Below are positions 1-9,984 of a stretch of DNA of 64,000 bases, one piece after another. Under the pieces are notes generated by a model, which was not told where the DNA came from, did no database searches, and saw only the letters and a program-made list of their open reading frames with translations. How positions within the stretch are numbered: the first letter of the stretch is position 1; each line of letters starts with the position of its first letter. Position numbers and translations under genes: made by a program. This DNA is from Theocolax elegans (taxonomy: Eukaryota > Arthropoda > Insecta > Hymenoptera > Cerocephalidae). The stretch spans positions 17,831,547 to 17,895,546 of the forward strand of contig CM047431.1 of NCBI GenBank assembly GCA_026168455.1. The letters are read 5' to 3'.

Positions 1-650
1 TTGCATCAATTGTATAACTAGCAACAGGTGCCTCGTTCGCTAACGCTCTTTCGGTCGTATTATGATTATATGCATATTGACCGTCAAGCTTTCGGGTTTG
101 TTTTAAACAATATTTGTGAATTTTTTCAAATTTTTTAATTAAGAGGACCAACCGGAGTTACGGAACAAAAAATTGAAAAATTTTTTATTTTAAAAATTGA
201 TAAGAAATTACTTTAAAAATAAGGTAGTGTCCGCCAAATATAGATTATTAATTTTTTTTAACCAAAAATCTGTTTTTAATAAATTTAATAATTTTGATAA
301 ATAATTTTTTTAACTTTTAATGTAATTTAATCTAATTATAATAGATGTGGAATGGTAGCGTCAAGAAACTAATTATGAATGAATGAAAAAGGATAAATGA
401 TAGTATGGTTGGAAGCTATTGCTGTGATACCACAGCGAAGCTAACCAACATTTTTTTTTAGTTTTAAGATTGTAATCCGGACCTACGAACAGGGAATTAT
501 ATTTCTCTCTGTAGGATTCGAGGAGTTGTAGTGGGTTATTGTTGTAAGATAATTGCTGCACTGTAACCACCTGCGAATGTTGTGTGCATGATTTTGTATA
601 TTTCATGTATTTTAGATATGATGTATGTGGAATCTACGTAACTGTGGATA
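1..650. other. AT-rich flank, nothing recognised
   Basis: The stretch is AT-rich with homopolymer runs. The short open frames in it lack any family motif or codon signal, and I assign no gene. Confidence 0.6.
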
Positions 651-689
<39 letters not shown>

Positions 690-700
690 ATATATATATA
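651..700. repeat. (AAAT)n then (AT)n microsatellite
   Basis: About ten AAAT units run directly into a short AT run. It lies just upstream of the inverted part of the Penelope-like element. Confidence 0.95.
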
Positions 701-834
701 TTTGAAGGGTGGCCTCCAGTCCTGAAATCTTAGACACGGCGGAGGTGCAATATTTATGTAATACATATATACATATCCCTATCAGCACACAATGTCTTAA
801 AAACGTTTAAATTACGTTGCGGCTAAAACCTTTC

Positions 835-1072
835 TCTATTTCATAAGTAAATTTTAATTTGTCGTTATAAGAATGAAAAATGTATAACATTTCATCGATT
901 TTATCTGTAGAAATACATGTTATTATATCATCAACATATCTATATTAAAATATAGGTTTAAAACTAAGTTTGTTCAAACAAGTAATATCGAGATCCTCCA
1001 TTACTATGTTAGCAAATAAACCAGACGTTGCTGCCCCCATTGGTAGGCCGTAAGTCTGTTTAAAATAATAAT
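835..1072 (-). pseudogene. Penelope-like reverse transcriptase core (inverted fragment)
   Basis: Read on the minus strand from about 1072 downward, the frame shows QTYGLPMGAATSG, then FANIVMEDL, one stop codon, then YRYVDDIITC. The GLPMG block and the YVDD box with its catalytic aspartates are the fingers-palm signature of Penelope-like reverse transcriptases, which prime at a nicked target. The frame runs on to FHSYNDKLKFTYEIE and then loses similarity near position 835. The stop between the two motifs makes it non-functional. About 80 residues remain of a domain normally several times longer. Its partner on the plus strand begins immediately to the right. Confidence 0.85.
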
Positions 1073-1888
1073 ATGTTAGAGAATAATAATAGAATCAGTT
1101 TTTTAGACACTTTATTAATAAAAAATAATAACAAAATTGAATTTCACTGGTACACGAAACCGACGTTTTCTGCAAGGTTTTTAAACTTTAAATCGGCACA
1201 TCCAACCTCACGAAAAATTGCTATGGTTTACAATCTAATAGACAGAGCAACAAAATTATCAAATAAAAAATTCCATGAAACTAATATAAATAAAGCAAAG
1301 GAATATCTAATTAAAAATAATTATCCGAATGATTTTATAGATAAATACATAAAATAACGTCTCGCTATTTTAAATAATAAACCAAATAATCAAAATAGTA
1401 ATGAAAATACTAAATATAAACAAGTCCTCACTTTACCTTATTCGAAAGGTCTTTACGAGACAATGTCTACTAATTTAAAAAAACACGGAATAAAAACTAT
1501 CTGATGTGTAGAAAATAAATTAAATAATATCATAGTTAAAGGGAAAGACAGATCTGATAGAAACACGCAAAATAATGTGGTATGCAAACTCAACTGCATA
1601 GACTGTGACGCATCTTACGTAGGACAAACAAAGAGACAAATAAAAATACGAATTAATGAACATAAAAGAAGTAAAAATTCTGTTGTTTTTCAACACGTAC
1701 AGAACAATAAACATGACTTTGACTGGAAAAACTTCAAAATTTTAGATAAAGAAGCAAACTATGGAAAAAGAATTGCATCAGAAATAGTGCATATTAATTT
1801 ACAAAAAAATTCTATCAACAAACAAGAAGACTCCATTAAATTAAATAGACAGTATTCGCACATTAGATCTAAAATAAAAATGCGCTAA
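1073..1888 (+). pseudogene. Penelope-like RT C-terminus plus GIY-YIG endonuclease
   Basis: One reading frame spans the interval with only two stops, a TAA ending at 1357 and a TGA at about 1502. The first part, SFLDTLLIKNNN followed by HWYTKPTFSARFLNF, is the conserved region just after the polymerase palm in Penelope-like proteins. The last part, CIDCDASYVGQTKRQ and then RINEHKRS, carries the Y-x-GQT and R-x-x-EH features of the GIY-YIG nuclease, which nicks target DNA for priming. The order RT then GIY-YIG is diagnostic of endonuclease-bearing Penelope-like elements. The start given is merely the first methionine after the inversion joint, not a true start. Only the two stops need change for an open frame, so the decay is moderate. 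Confidence 0.85.
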
Positions 1889-2180
1889 ATTAAACGATTA
1901 TATTTGTATACAAAGCTCGTGTTTTACTGTACAAGCGGTCGCAAATTCGTATGCTTTACTTATATTGCCGAAACCTTTCTCGTACATACATCTCCGTTGA
2001 CGTTTCCTTTGTGTATAATAAGTAAAAAAAAACGAAAATTTAAATTGACTTACGACTGGATATTTATACACAAATCGCGACATTACATTAGAAGGTAACC
2101 TATTATTATTTTTCTTTCACTTATTATTTGTTTCGTATCATCCGAGATATATTTTAATCTTTTTGTGAATAATAAAATTT

Positions 2181-2224
2181 ACAGTCTGAAGAGGGTGGCA
2201 TTGACCACCGAAACGTTACGTTAC
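2181..2224 (+). ncRNA. Hammerhead-ribozyme-like motif in Penelope-like 3' tail
   Basis: The core CTGAAGA (2186-2192) is followed by a 5-bp stem II, GGTGG (2194-2198) with CCACC (2205-2209) around a 6-nt loop, and then GAAA (2210-2213). A very short stem III (ACG with CGT around TTA) leads to a possible NUH cleavage site at about 2220-2222. The flanking GT (2184-2185) and AC (2223-2224) could start stem I. Hammerhead motifs with tiny stem III are known from Penelope-like elements, and this one sits 300 nt past the GIY-YIG frame, where it is expected. Stem I is weak as drawn, so activity is uncertain. Confidence 0.55.
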
Positions 2225-2654
2225 AAAAGGAAATAAATGTGTTAAATTTTTTTTTACTCATCCTTTCCTTTTTCACACTTGACTCGGGAAGATCGACTAA
2301 TTCTATTAGAAACAGTAATGGCAAAAAAAAATTCAAATTTAAACATTGGTAATATAAATTACGAATTACGTTTGAAAAGTTTTTCCAAAATTAATATTTT
2401 TAGAGAATTTGATATTCGAAAAATACTGCTTCTTTTAGTACGATTTTTTATATTAATATTTTAGGGACTACAAAATTTTTTTATTTAATGTTATGCTTTA
2501 AAATTAATTTAGTCTCTGTTTAACAATATTAAGTAATTACGACGGAATTATATCGTAATTTCATACATATCAAAATACGTGTAAAATTAATTCGTTATAG
2601 GGATTGCGATATTAAGAAAATCGTAATACATACTTAAGGAATGGATACAGAAAT

Positions 2655-3560
2655 ACTTAACACTGAAATCTTTAAAACCCAAAAATGTTAAGTCCCAATA
2701 GTGAGAAAAAAATTAATACACTAAAATTTTTACAAGTTATTTTTCGTGACCCAAAAATATTAACACGGAGTGCTTCTAACCTCTGAGTAATAGATTTTGT
2801 TGCAACTTCGAGAATTATTTTTTGGAATTTCTCGAGGATTTTTCCTTAATATAGAAAGATTCATTTGAATTTCAATCTCATGGGGTGTTTTACGGAAGCT
2901 ATCGGCAGTTAATTAAAAATAATAAAAAAAAGTACGCTTATATTTAATTGCTATAATAATTTTAAATAATTAGATGTAGGTAATCATCCTTAAACCCATT
3001 AAAAAACCTGAAATGAAATAGATATACATTAAACAAGAAACTCATATATTTTAAATTCAACAAAAATTATGGAAGAGTTAAGTATTGGATCAAATTTTAC
3101 CGAAAATTTTAAGAGTAAAATTTTTTAAGCCCAAAATATTAAAGCTCGATAATATTAATTCCCTAAAGGTTTAAGGGCAAATTATAAGACAAAAGTTTTT
3201 AAGACCCAAAATGTTAAGTTCCAAAAGTTTTAACGACAAATTATAAGACTACACTTTTAAGGCCCATAATATTAAGTCCCAAAAGTTTTAAGTGAATTTA
3301 TGAGACTAAAATATTGAGGCTCAAAATTTTGAGATCCAAAGTTTTAAGGTTAAATTATAAGACTAAAAATTTGAGGTCCAAAATTTTAAATCCCTAAATG
3401 TATTAAAAGCAAAACATGAGACTAACATTTTTAAGGCCCAAAATTTTGAGTCCCTAAAGTTTTAAGGTCAAATTATGAGACATAAATTTTTAAAAATATT
3501 GAGCCAGCGTTCTAAGGGCCATGAATGAGATTTTTAAAATTTTTAAGGCCCAAAAAGGGC
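2655..3560. repeat. Degenerate ~58-bp tandem repeat array
   Basis: A diverged unit recurs about every 57-59 bp, clearest at 3105-3560. Its parts are TTTTTAAGGCCCAAAATTTT, a short GAGTCCCTAAAG segment and AAGGTCAAATTATGAGAC. At least seven units can be aligned by eye, and looser copies extend left to about 2655. It has no coding features. Confidence 0.8.
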
Positions 3561-4202
3561 CCTGAGGTTTAAAAAAAGGTTTGCTAAATAAAGTATAAAA
3601 GTTACGGCCCCAAAAATAAGATTTATAAAAAATTTGTAATACTCATATAACAAAAATTATTCACTTATATAAAAAAAAAATACCTACAAAACCAAAGAAC
3701 CGGAGAACCGGAGAAAAATGATCCATAATATAAAGATCCTATTCGATAATATACTGCAATCGTATCGCGCGTCTCGAACTGGTCGAGTTTATCAAAGTTA
3801 TTCGATGCCCGGGAATGTCGATCCCGATTATTAAGAAATTTGTTGCGAAAACAAAATATACACGTAACTGTGTTGAGAATAATTCTTAATGCTTTTGGGT
3901 ACGAAAGAAAAAATGATTGAATCTTATAATATTTCCAAGTCTCGTATTTAAAAAAAAGTATAATATCGAAGAAAAAAGTCTTATCATTGTTTTACTATTG
4001 TTATGTTATTCTAAATATAAGTGCTATTTTAATAATACAATTAGTAAGTAATGTGTATAAATGATAAAGGAAGATAAAAGTGCAAATTAAGACATTGACT
4101 TAAGGGGACAAGCCTTTTAACAACCTAAAAATAACAAAGTGCTTTAAACGCACATAAAAAGTTTTAATTTAAATTTTAAATAATGTAAAATATGTATATT
4201 TA
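3561..4202. other. AT-rich spacer, nothing recognised
   Basis: Mostly AT-rich sequence without motifs or credible frames. Its last four bases, CAAT at 4203-4206, form the left target duplication of the following LTR. Confidence 0.5.
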
Positions 4203-4206
4203 CAAT

Positions 4207-5244
4207 TGTGACGTGGTATTCGCGCACCCGATCTAATTTAATTAATTTTAATAATTACAATTAATCGTTGGGCCGCGTTGCCCAATACCGCGTACACAAT
4301 TAATTTATTTATCCGAACTGCGGGCTGTCGCCAGGAACGCGAGTTCGCTGGGACGTACGGTATGGAGGATTCGGGCGATCCTCCTTGCCTCGACACGATT
4401 ACTTTAAATTAATAGGATGTCGGCGGGAGCGGGGAGAACAATAAAAGCACACAGAATTTAAAATAAAAATAAAAGATGCATTTATTTCATCTGATTTAAC
4501 ATTTGGCCATCCAGGCCTCGTGCCGCGACAAAGGTTGTTTCGCGCGGGCGGAGGTATCGGGAGCCAACCGGATCGAGATCCTCGCCTGCGGTTGACTTGA
4601 CCCCGATTTCCGCTATTCGGGTACCGGCGTACCCGAATACACTCCCGAGGTCTCACACACACATACACTCTCGGGGTAATGGGGGGAACGCGTGGTAGTA
4701 TAGAAAACACTTACCGGGATTCGCCCCGTGGATGGCCCAGCCGATCCTTGTCCCAGTGTCCTCCTGGGCAACGGAGGACCTACGTCGGCTGCGGTGGTGG
4801 AAGGCGGTCCTGTGCCGCGGCGAGTGCCTCGCGAACCGCGTCCGCACTCACACCAACACTTCCCGTCCTTGCTCACACTCACCAAATCACTCGCGGCTCA
4901 CTCACGAGGATCGTCCGGGTAACCGATGGCTTTTGCGCCTCACGCGCCTTGTTAGCCAGAAAAACTCTACTCGGCCCGGATAGAATTTTGTCCGCCTCGA
5001 GCGGCGGATCGGGACGTACTGATTAGGCAATCGCCTAATTTTCGAAAAAGGGATGAGAGTGGGGAACACACACACACTCGCGCTCTCATCCCTACGTACT
5101 ATTGCGCGCGTAATCGTACATTTGTAGAAAAATAAACAAGTGTCGTCGGTTGGCCTTGACATACGAAAGGCTCCGACGACTTACAATTCGACAATTTAAA
5201 TACTCTATTCGTCGTGAATAGATTGTGTGACGATTTCCGTCACA
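4207..5244 (+). mobile_element. Solo LTR, TGTGACG...CGTCACA family, 1038 bp
   Basis: The sequence begins TGTGACGTGG and ends CCGTCACA, so its termini are perfect inverted repeats of the TG...CA type. It is flanked by CAAT on both sides (4203-4206 and 5245-5248), a 4-bp target-site duplication typical of LTR retrotransposons. A polyadenylation signal AATAAA lies near 4440. There is no internal gag or pol, so it is a solo LTR left by recombination between the two ends. A second copy with its own 4-bp duplication is at 41327-42184, and a reversed fragment at 6426-6742. The short open frames inside are not genes. Confidence 0.92.
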
Positions 5245-5248
5245 CAAT

Positions 5249-6010
5249 ATACTATTTTTACTATACTTTTCCATGGTTAAAGCTGCATTCGAAACCACTT
5301 TCCAGGTTCCGATGGCTATGGCAGCGTAGAATCCATTTCTTGATCCCAAGCCATTGCAGCAGGCTTACTTTGTTGATGCTCATCTTTTTTGGCCCAGGTT
5401 GGAGAAACATCATCCTATTTACCATTCAATCCACTTGAATGAAAACTTCTGAAAAATCAAGAATAATAATTTTTAGTCAATTTTATCAATTTTTTCCAGG
5501 TTTAAAGATTTTTTTGTTAAAATGGTACATAACTTACCTGGAAACAATTTTTGTGACAGGCTAGTATATTCAAGCGGATGCAAATATGTTTAAAAATATC
5601 TCCCCAAAATTTCATCCAGATCCAAAATATCCTGCGGCAATTGAGCTAAAAAAAGAAAAAATAATATTTTGATTAAATCCAGTTTATAGTTTAGCATTAC
5701 AAAGTTTCAGGATTATTTATGTGTCTCATATTTGCAATTAATATTGCATTCCTAAAAACATTGTATATTTTATATGTTATAAAATGTAGAAGTTATTTCA
5801 GTCTTATAACTTCTATTCTAATAAAATGCACTAAATGAACTTACCAATTCGATATAAATTTAAAAATTATACTTGCAAATTCTTGAAGCAAAGAAACCCT
5901 TGCAAGTGAAGATATTCTTCTATGGTTACAAGCAGTTTTATTTAAAATTCAGGTAGTTAAGTGCGAATACCTGGCTGTCACCTCTTAGATGAAATAGTTT
6001 ACGTTGAAAA
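5249..6010 (+). other. Exon-like traces of unknown coding sequence
   Basis: Several short stretches look translated. One plus frame near 5335-5450 reads DPKPLQQAYFVDAHLFWPRL. Another near 5575-5640 reads NMFKNISPKFHPDPKYPAA. A third near 5885-5950 reads KETLASEDILLWLQAVLFK and is followed by CAG|GTAGTT, a fair splice donor. The intervening DNA is AT-rich like introns. Minus-strand readings with a good GTAAGT donor near 5533 also exist, so the strand is uncertain. I recognise no family. This could be a decayed host gene or another element. Confidence 0.25.
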
Positions 6011-6425
6011 TAACTCTTGAAATTATTGACATTTTTTAACTCTTGAAGTTTAAAATAACAAACTTTACATTAGAATTACACACTTTATAAACTTTTAATT
6101 GTAATCTTTTAAACTGTAAAATTTACACTTGAATATTTCACTTAAAACATAAATAAAATGTTTATTGATCCAATACAGCAACACTTGATATGATTCTTCC
6201 TTCTCAATCTGTAAACAAAAAAGCTACAAAGATTTATACATTCTAATATTTACATACACATAACCATTAAAATGAAATAAGGAAAATATGTATCTGATAA
6301 ATTTGTTCTAGAACATATCCTAGCGAAAGATACAAACCTAGTAACACTTTAATACTTTTACTTTGTTAAACAATAACTTTCTTACATTGTTAATTTACAC
6401 TATTAAATTAAAAGAACTATTCAGC
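6011..6425. other. AT-rich spacer, nothing recognised
   Basis: No motif, repeat or credible frame was seen between the exon-like traces and the reversed LTR fragment. Confidence 0.5.
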
Positions 6426-6742
6426 ATTAAGCAGGCGAGGTACTCGATCCGGTTGATTCCCGATACTTCCGCCCGCACGAAATAATTATTGTCGTGGCAC
6501 GAGGCCTGGATGGTCATTTTGTTAAATTGAATAATCGCCTTTCTCATTTTTATTTTAATTGTTGTGTGTTTATTGTATCTCCCCGCTCCCGCCGACATTC
6601 TATTAATTTAAATTAAATCGAGTCGAGGCAAGGAGGATCGCCCGAATCTTCCACACCGTACGTCCCAGCGAAGTCGTGTTCCTAGCGACACTTGCCGGCA
6701 ATCTTCGCGAGATAAATAAATTAATTGTGTACGCGGTCTACC
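6426..6742 (-). mobile_element. Reversed fragment of the TGTGACG-family LTR
   Basis: The reverse complement aligns with about 4288-4600 of the solo LTR. It shares the block CGTACACAATTAATTTATTT, the GGATTCGGGCGATCCTCC segment, the TCGGCGGGAGCGGGGAGA segment, the AATAAA region and GGCCTCGTGCC. Neither LTR terminus is present, so it is an internal fragment with no target duplication to score. Confidence 0.85.
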
Positions 6743-7274
6743 TGTCCGCTCTACCAAATCAGTTAAGTGTTAGACTAAAACCGAGGTACTGTTTCAGATA
6801 ACAACCAGGTAAAAATAAAATCTGAAATTGACCGCGAAACAGGGATATCGCGTCGAGCACTTGTCAATCAGAAACATACAAGCTCTTCGGATTACGGAAG
6901 GAATCGTACGTGGGTTAAATTCAATTACTCGAACACCGGATTGAATTTGTATTAATAAAAATGAATTTATTGAAATCAATATAAAAATAAATAATAGACA
7001 GAATATTTGTTTATCACCGAGATCTACGCTCTTAATTACAAGTCTGTAAACGGCCGACTTGTAGAGAGAGAGAGAGGAAAAGTATTGCGAACTAAAATAA
7101 CATACCCAATCAACGGGACTTGTATAGCGTGTGACGTGGTGGATCTGTATGAGTACAGATCCCCGTCACTTAGGGCTCTGTAGTACCGACGCGGCCAGCG
7201 CAAGAATCGGCACTTGGCATATGGCGCGCGTATCGGTAGGCAGAAGACGTGGAAAAGTACAGCTACAACCAATT
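6743..7274. other. Unassigned mixed sequence
   Basis: The stretch contains a short (GA)n run near 7065 and a moderately GC-rich segment at 7140-7260. I see no family motif. It leads directly into a tRNA-like sequence and could be part of the same element. Confidence 0.4.
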
Positions 7275-7347
7275 GCGGGCGTAGCGCAGTGGTAGCGTGA
7301 ACACCTTCGGATCCGAAGGGGCTGGGGTTCAAAACCTGACGCCCGTT
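7275..7347 (+). tRNA. tRNA-like sequence (tRNA pseudogene or SINE head)
   Basis: A 7-bp acceptor stem can be drawn between GCGGGCG (7275-7281) and CGCCCGT (7340-7346). A 4-bp D stem encloses AGTGGTA. The internal promoter boxes look like A (TAGCGCAGTGGTAGCG) and B (GGTTCAAAACC). The middle part is a palindrome, CCTTCGGATCCGAAGG, that cannot form a normal 7-base anticodon loop. A T-run follows. This favours a tRNA-derived SINE head or pseudogene over a working tRNA. Confidence 0.45.
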
Positions 7348-7423
7348 CCATTTTTTTAATTTGTAGCAAATGAGTCTCATTGTTACAAGCGCAATAAATC
7401 TTTAATTATATTAAAATTTTGTT

Positions 7424-7652
7424 CCCGTCCGTCCGTCCGTCTGTCTGTCTGTCTGTCCGTCCGTCCGTCCGTCCGTATGTATGTCTGTATGTCTGTATGT
7501 CTGTATGTCTGTCTGTCTGTCTGTCTGCCTGTCTGTCTGTCGGTCCGTCCGTCCGTCCGTCCGTCCGTCCGAGAGCGAGAGAGCGAGAGTACGAGCGAGC
7601 GAGCGAGAGAGAGAGGGAGAGCGAGAGTACGAGCGAGCGAGCAAGATAGAGC
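7424..7652. repeat. (GTCC/GTCT)n then (GAGC/GAGA)n microsatellites
   Basis: About 147 bp of tetranucleotide repeat, mixing GTCC, GTCT and GTAT units, is followed by about 80 bp of GAGA and GAGC. All overlapping open frames, on both strands, are low-complexity by-products. Confidence 0.95.
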
Positions 7653-7855
7653 GAGAGCTTCCATGACTGATAAGTCATGTCACTCGTCAGTGTGTAGAGC
7701 ACACTGGATCTCGTGAGTGCGCGCGGAGTTTATATATGCCCGGCTGCTTCGCGCCCCCTCCCCGTCAGACGATACGTATTGAGCGCATGTGTGCTTTGTT
7801 ACGTGCCAGTGTGTTTACACTGGACATTCCGGGTGTGATTGGAGAGATAGAATCA

Positions 7856-8032
7856 CAGAGAGAGAGAGAGAGGGAGAGAGGGAGGGAGAGAGGGGATTAT
7901 GATTATGATATTAATAATAATAATTATTATTAATAATGATAATGATAATGATAATCATAATGATTTTTTTTTAAGAGGGGGAAATCAATTGATTGCCGAG
8001 ATGTGGGACTCTTCAAAATCCTCGGATTATTC

Positions 8033-8064
<32 letters not shown>

Positions 8065-8115
8065 GATAATATTTATTATTTTTATTACTATTATTATTAT
8101 TCATAACGATAATGA
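7856..8115. repeat. (GA)n and (TAATGA)n/(TAA)n microsatellites
   Basis: A GA-rich run occupies 7856-7894. It is followed by TTATGA- and TAATGA-type repeats at 7895-7965 and again at 8033-8115. They precede the satellite that hosts the R1 element. Confidence 0.9.
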
Positions 8116-8269
8116 TAATTATTATTCACAAGAGGAAGAGGTTGTGGATGAAGGGGAGAATTTCATGTGTAATCCATTTGCTCTCTGTGTTTTACAGAGT
8201 TGAGACTGTTGTTATTATTGAGAATAAAATTATCAATAATAACACTCACATTACAAATGGTTGTACAAA

Positions 8270-8486
8270 TTAAGATAGCGATTTCTCAGCCAATATTTAA
8301 TCATTACGTAACAATTTATATTTAGTCAATTCATAATAATTCATATAATAAGTTTATAATTATATTTTTTAATTATTTAAATCTAATAATAAGTTCGAAT
8401 AAAATATTATGACGATTTTCAGTCACATTTAGTTAATTCATATATATAATATACAATATTGTTATGTCTCTAATTAATAATAAACT
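8270..8486. repeat. Satellite units, left of R1 element
   Basis: Two diverged units start at GATAGCGATTTCTCAGCC (about 8273) and ATGACGATTTTCAGTCA (about 8409). The same motif recurs right of the R1 element, so the array is one locus split by the insertion. Confidence 0.75.
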
Positions 8487-8640
8487 AATTAATAGTGGTC
8501 GATGCCACCGGACTGTAGGGGAGCTAAGTTATCGGGACAGCTCAGGACGGATCGTGCAAGCCACCGCCTGGTGACTATCTGACCACTTTACACAAACACA
8601 CACATAGGGGGGATGGGGATAAATAAAGAAAATAATAAAA

Positions 8641-9984
8641 ATGACAAGGTCAATAACAATTGCAGGTACCAGAGTGCTGCCTGCGCCATCCGACTCAGGA
8701 GAGTCACGGGGGCTTCCCAGCTCCCCCATCACGCCGGTAGGTAACCTGGCTGGCGTGGCGGTAACTGCTTCAGGAAAACTCGCACGACACATCGGAGGGT
8801 CGCCAACTAGTTGGGAGGCTGCAGAGAGCAAACTGTATGAACAATTGCTCAACATACGCAGCAGCCTAGCTAGAATGACCGAGAGAACAAACGTCCAAAA
8901 GAATGTTAGTCGCGTCATAACAGGCGGAATGAGCGAGATAAATGAATCGGTCGAAGTCGCGTTGTATGAATTGCAACGAATGAAATTGCTCCGCAAGTCG
9001 ACAACGAACATCAACGACGTATGTATGGCTGAGTCCACACCTCAGCAAAAACAGAAACGGAAAAGGGAAAAACAAACCCCCACACCAGAAAAGAACGTCG
9101 CGGAAACGCAAGAAGTACCCCAAACAGAGACTTGGTCGACGGTCGTCCAAAAAAAGAAAAAAAAAAGGACGGCAGCGGCTACTACACGGACGGACGGACT
9201 GCTACCTGGGCAATCCACCGCTCACCAAAACCGGCAGTCAGATCGGCCAAAGCCCACACAGGGCAGAAGCACGATTTTGATCAAACCGGCGGAGGGGCAG
9301 ACGTATGAGGATGTGTTACAAACCATACGTCTGAAGGTGGATCCTACAAAGACCAAGACGGACGTACGACAGATACGAAAAACAAAGCAGGGTGGGGTTT
9401 TGCTGCGACTCGGCAAACAGGAGACGCGGCAAGATTTCCAACAGACCTTGCAGGTCGCCCTCGGAGAAAAAGCCCAGGTAAAGGACCTGACAGCTACGAT
9501 AACGCTGGAGTTTCTCGACCTGGACAGTGTCACGACTGAAAAAGACGTTACGGACGCTATCAACCGCGAACTCGGGGACAGCGCAGAAAGAAGGGTGCAC
9601 GTCTTTGGATCCAACGCCCGAGGCTTGGCCCTTGCGGTATGCGATTTCGACGCAAGAAACGCGAACGAGATCCTTAAAAAAGGAAGAATAAAAATCGGTT
9701 GGGTTAACTGCCGCGTGAGACCTAGGCTTCGTGTACCTAGGTGCCACAAATGCCTCGGATACGGGCACATAAAAAAGGACTGTAAAGGACCGGACAGACA
9801 CCGGTGCTGCTGGCGATGTGGCCGAGAGGGGCACGATGCACAGGCGTGCAAAAACACACCTGAGTGCTTCCTCTGTCCCAAGAAGGACAACAAGAGCCTC
9901 GCACACGTCGCTGGTTCAGGCGCGTGTGCAGCATTTAAGGCAGCACTGACAGCGACAAAGACCAAGACAATAAAATGCCGGTAA
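8641..9984 (+). CDS. R1-clade ORF1, Gag-like RNA-binding protein (447 aa)
   Basis: The protein coats the element RNA in the cytoplasmic particle used for retrotransposition. The N-terminal half is basic, with a lysine-rich stretch near residues 135-180. At about residues 365-435 it has a tandem zinc-knuckle block. CHKCLGYGHIKKDC and CWRCGREGHDAQAC are perfect C-x2-C-x4-H-x4-C knuckles, and a third, variant one (CFLCPKKDNKSLAHVAG) follows, as in R1-clade ORF1 proteins. The frame is intact, and its length is usual for the family. The stop TAA at 9982-9984 overlaps the ORF2 start by 10 nt, so ORF2 probably depends on re-initiation or frameshift. It is better preserved than the downstream ORF2. 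Confidence 0.9.
   Translation: MTRSITIAGTRVLPAPSDSGESRGLPSSPITPVGNLAGVAVTASGKLARHIGGSPTSWEAAESKLYEQLLNIRSSLARMTERTNVQKNVSRVITGGMSEINESVEVALYELQRMKLLRKSTTNINDVCMAESTPQQKQKRKREKQTPTPEKNVAETQEVPQTETWSTVVQKKKKKRTAAATTRTDGLLPGQSTAHQNRQSDRPKPTQGRSTILIKPAEGQTYEDVLQTIRLKVDPTKTKTDVRQIRKTKQGGVLLRLGKQETRQDFQQTLQVALGEKAQVKDLTATITLEFLDLDSVTTEKDVTDAINRELGDSAERRVHVFGSNARGLALAVCDFDARNANEILKKGRIKIGWVNCRVRPRLRVPRCHKCLGYGHIKKDCKGPDRHRCCWRCGREGHDAQACKNTPECFLCPKKDNKSLAHVAGSGACAAFKAALTATKTKTIKCR

Larger units (their letters stand above)
835..2250. mobile_element. Penelope-like retroelement, 5' part inverted
   Basis: The element has two blocks in opposite orientation. The block at about 835-1070 encodes the core of a Penelope-type reverse transcriptase on the minus strand. 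The block from 1073 to about 2250 is on the plus strand and encodes the end of the same protein, then a GIY-YIG nuclease, then a 3' tail with a hammerhead-like motif. The inverted block ends near residues KFTYEIE and the forward block begins near ENNNRISFLD, which would be neighbours in an intact protein. The outer end of the inverted block therefore abuts, in element coordinates, the start of the forward block, the geometry expected from twin priming. The copy is dead: it has in-frame stops and is 5' truncated. Assignment to the Penelope-like order is secure; the subfamily is not resolved. Confidence 0.85.

Noticed and set aside
4399..5162. Several overlapping frames inside the solo LTR
   Set aside because: They lie fully within an LTR bounded by target duplications, in conflicting frames, and lack family motifs.
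7275..7347. A working tRNA gene
   Set aside because: The acceptor and D stems fit, but the anticodon arm is a palindrome with no 7-base loop. I kept it only as a tRNA-like sequence.
7406..7716. Long open frames on both strands over the tetranucleotide repeat
   Set aside because: They encode only low-complexity repeats with a 4-bp period, open in several frames at once, so they are repeat by-products.
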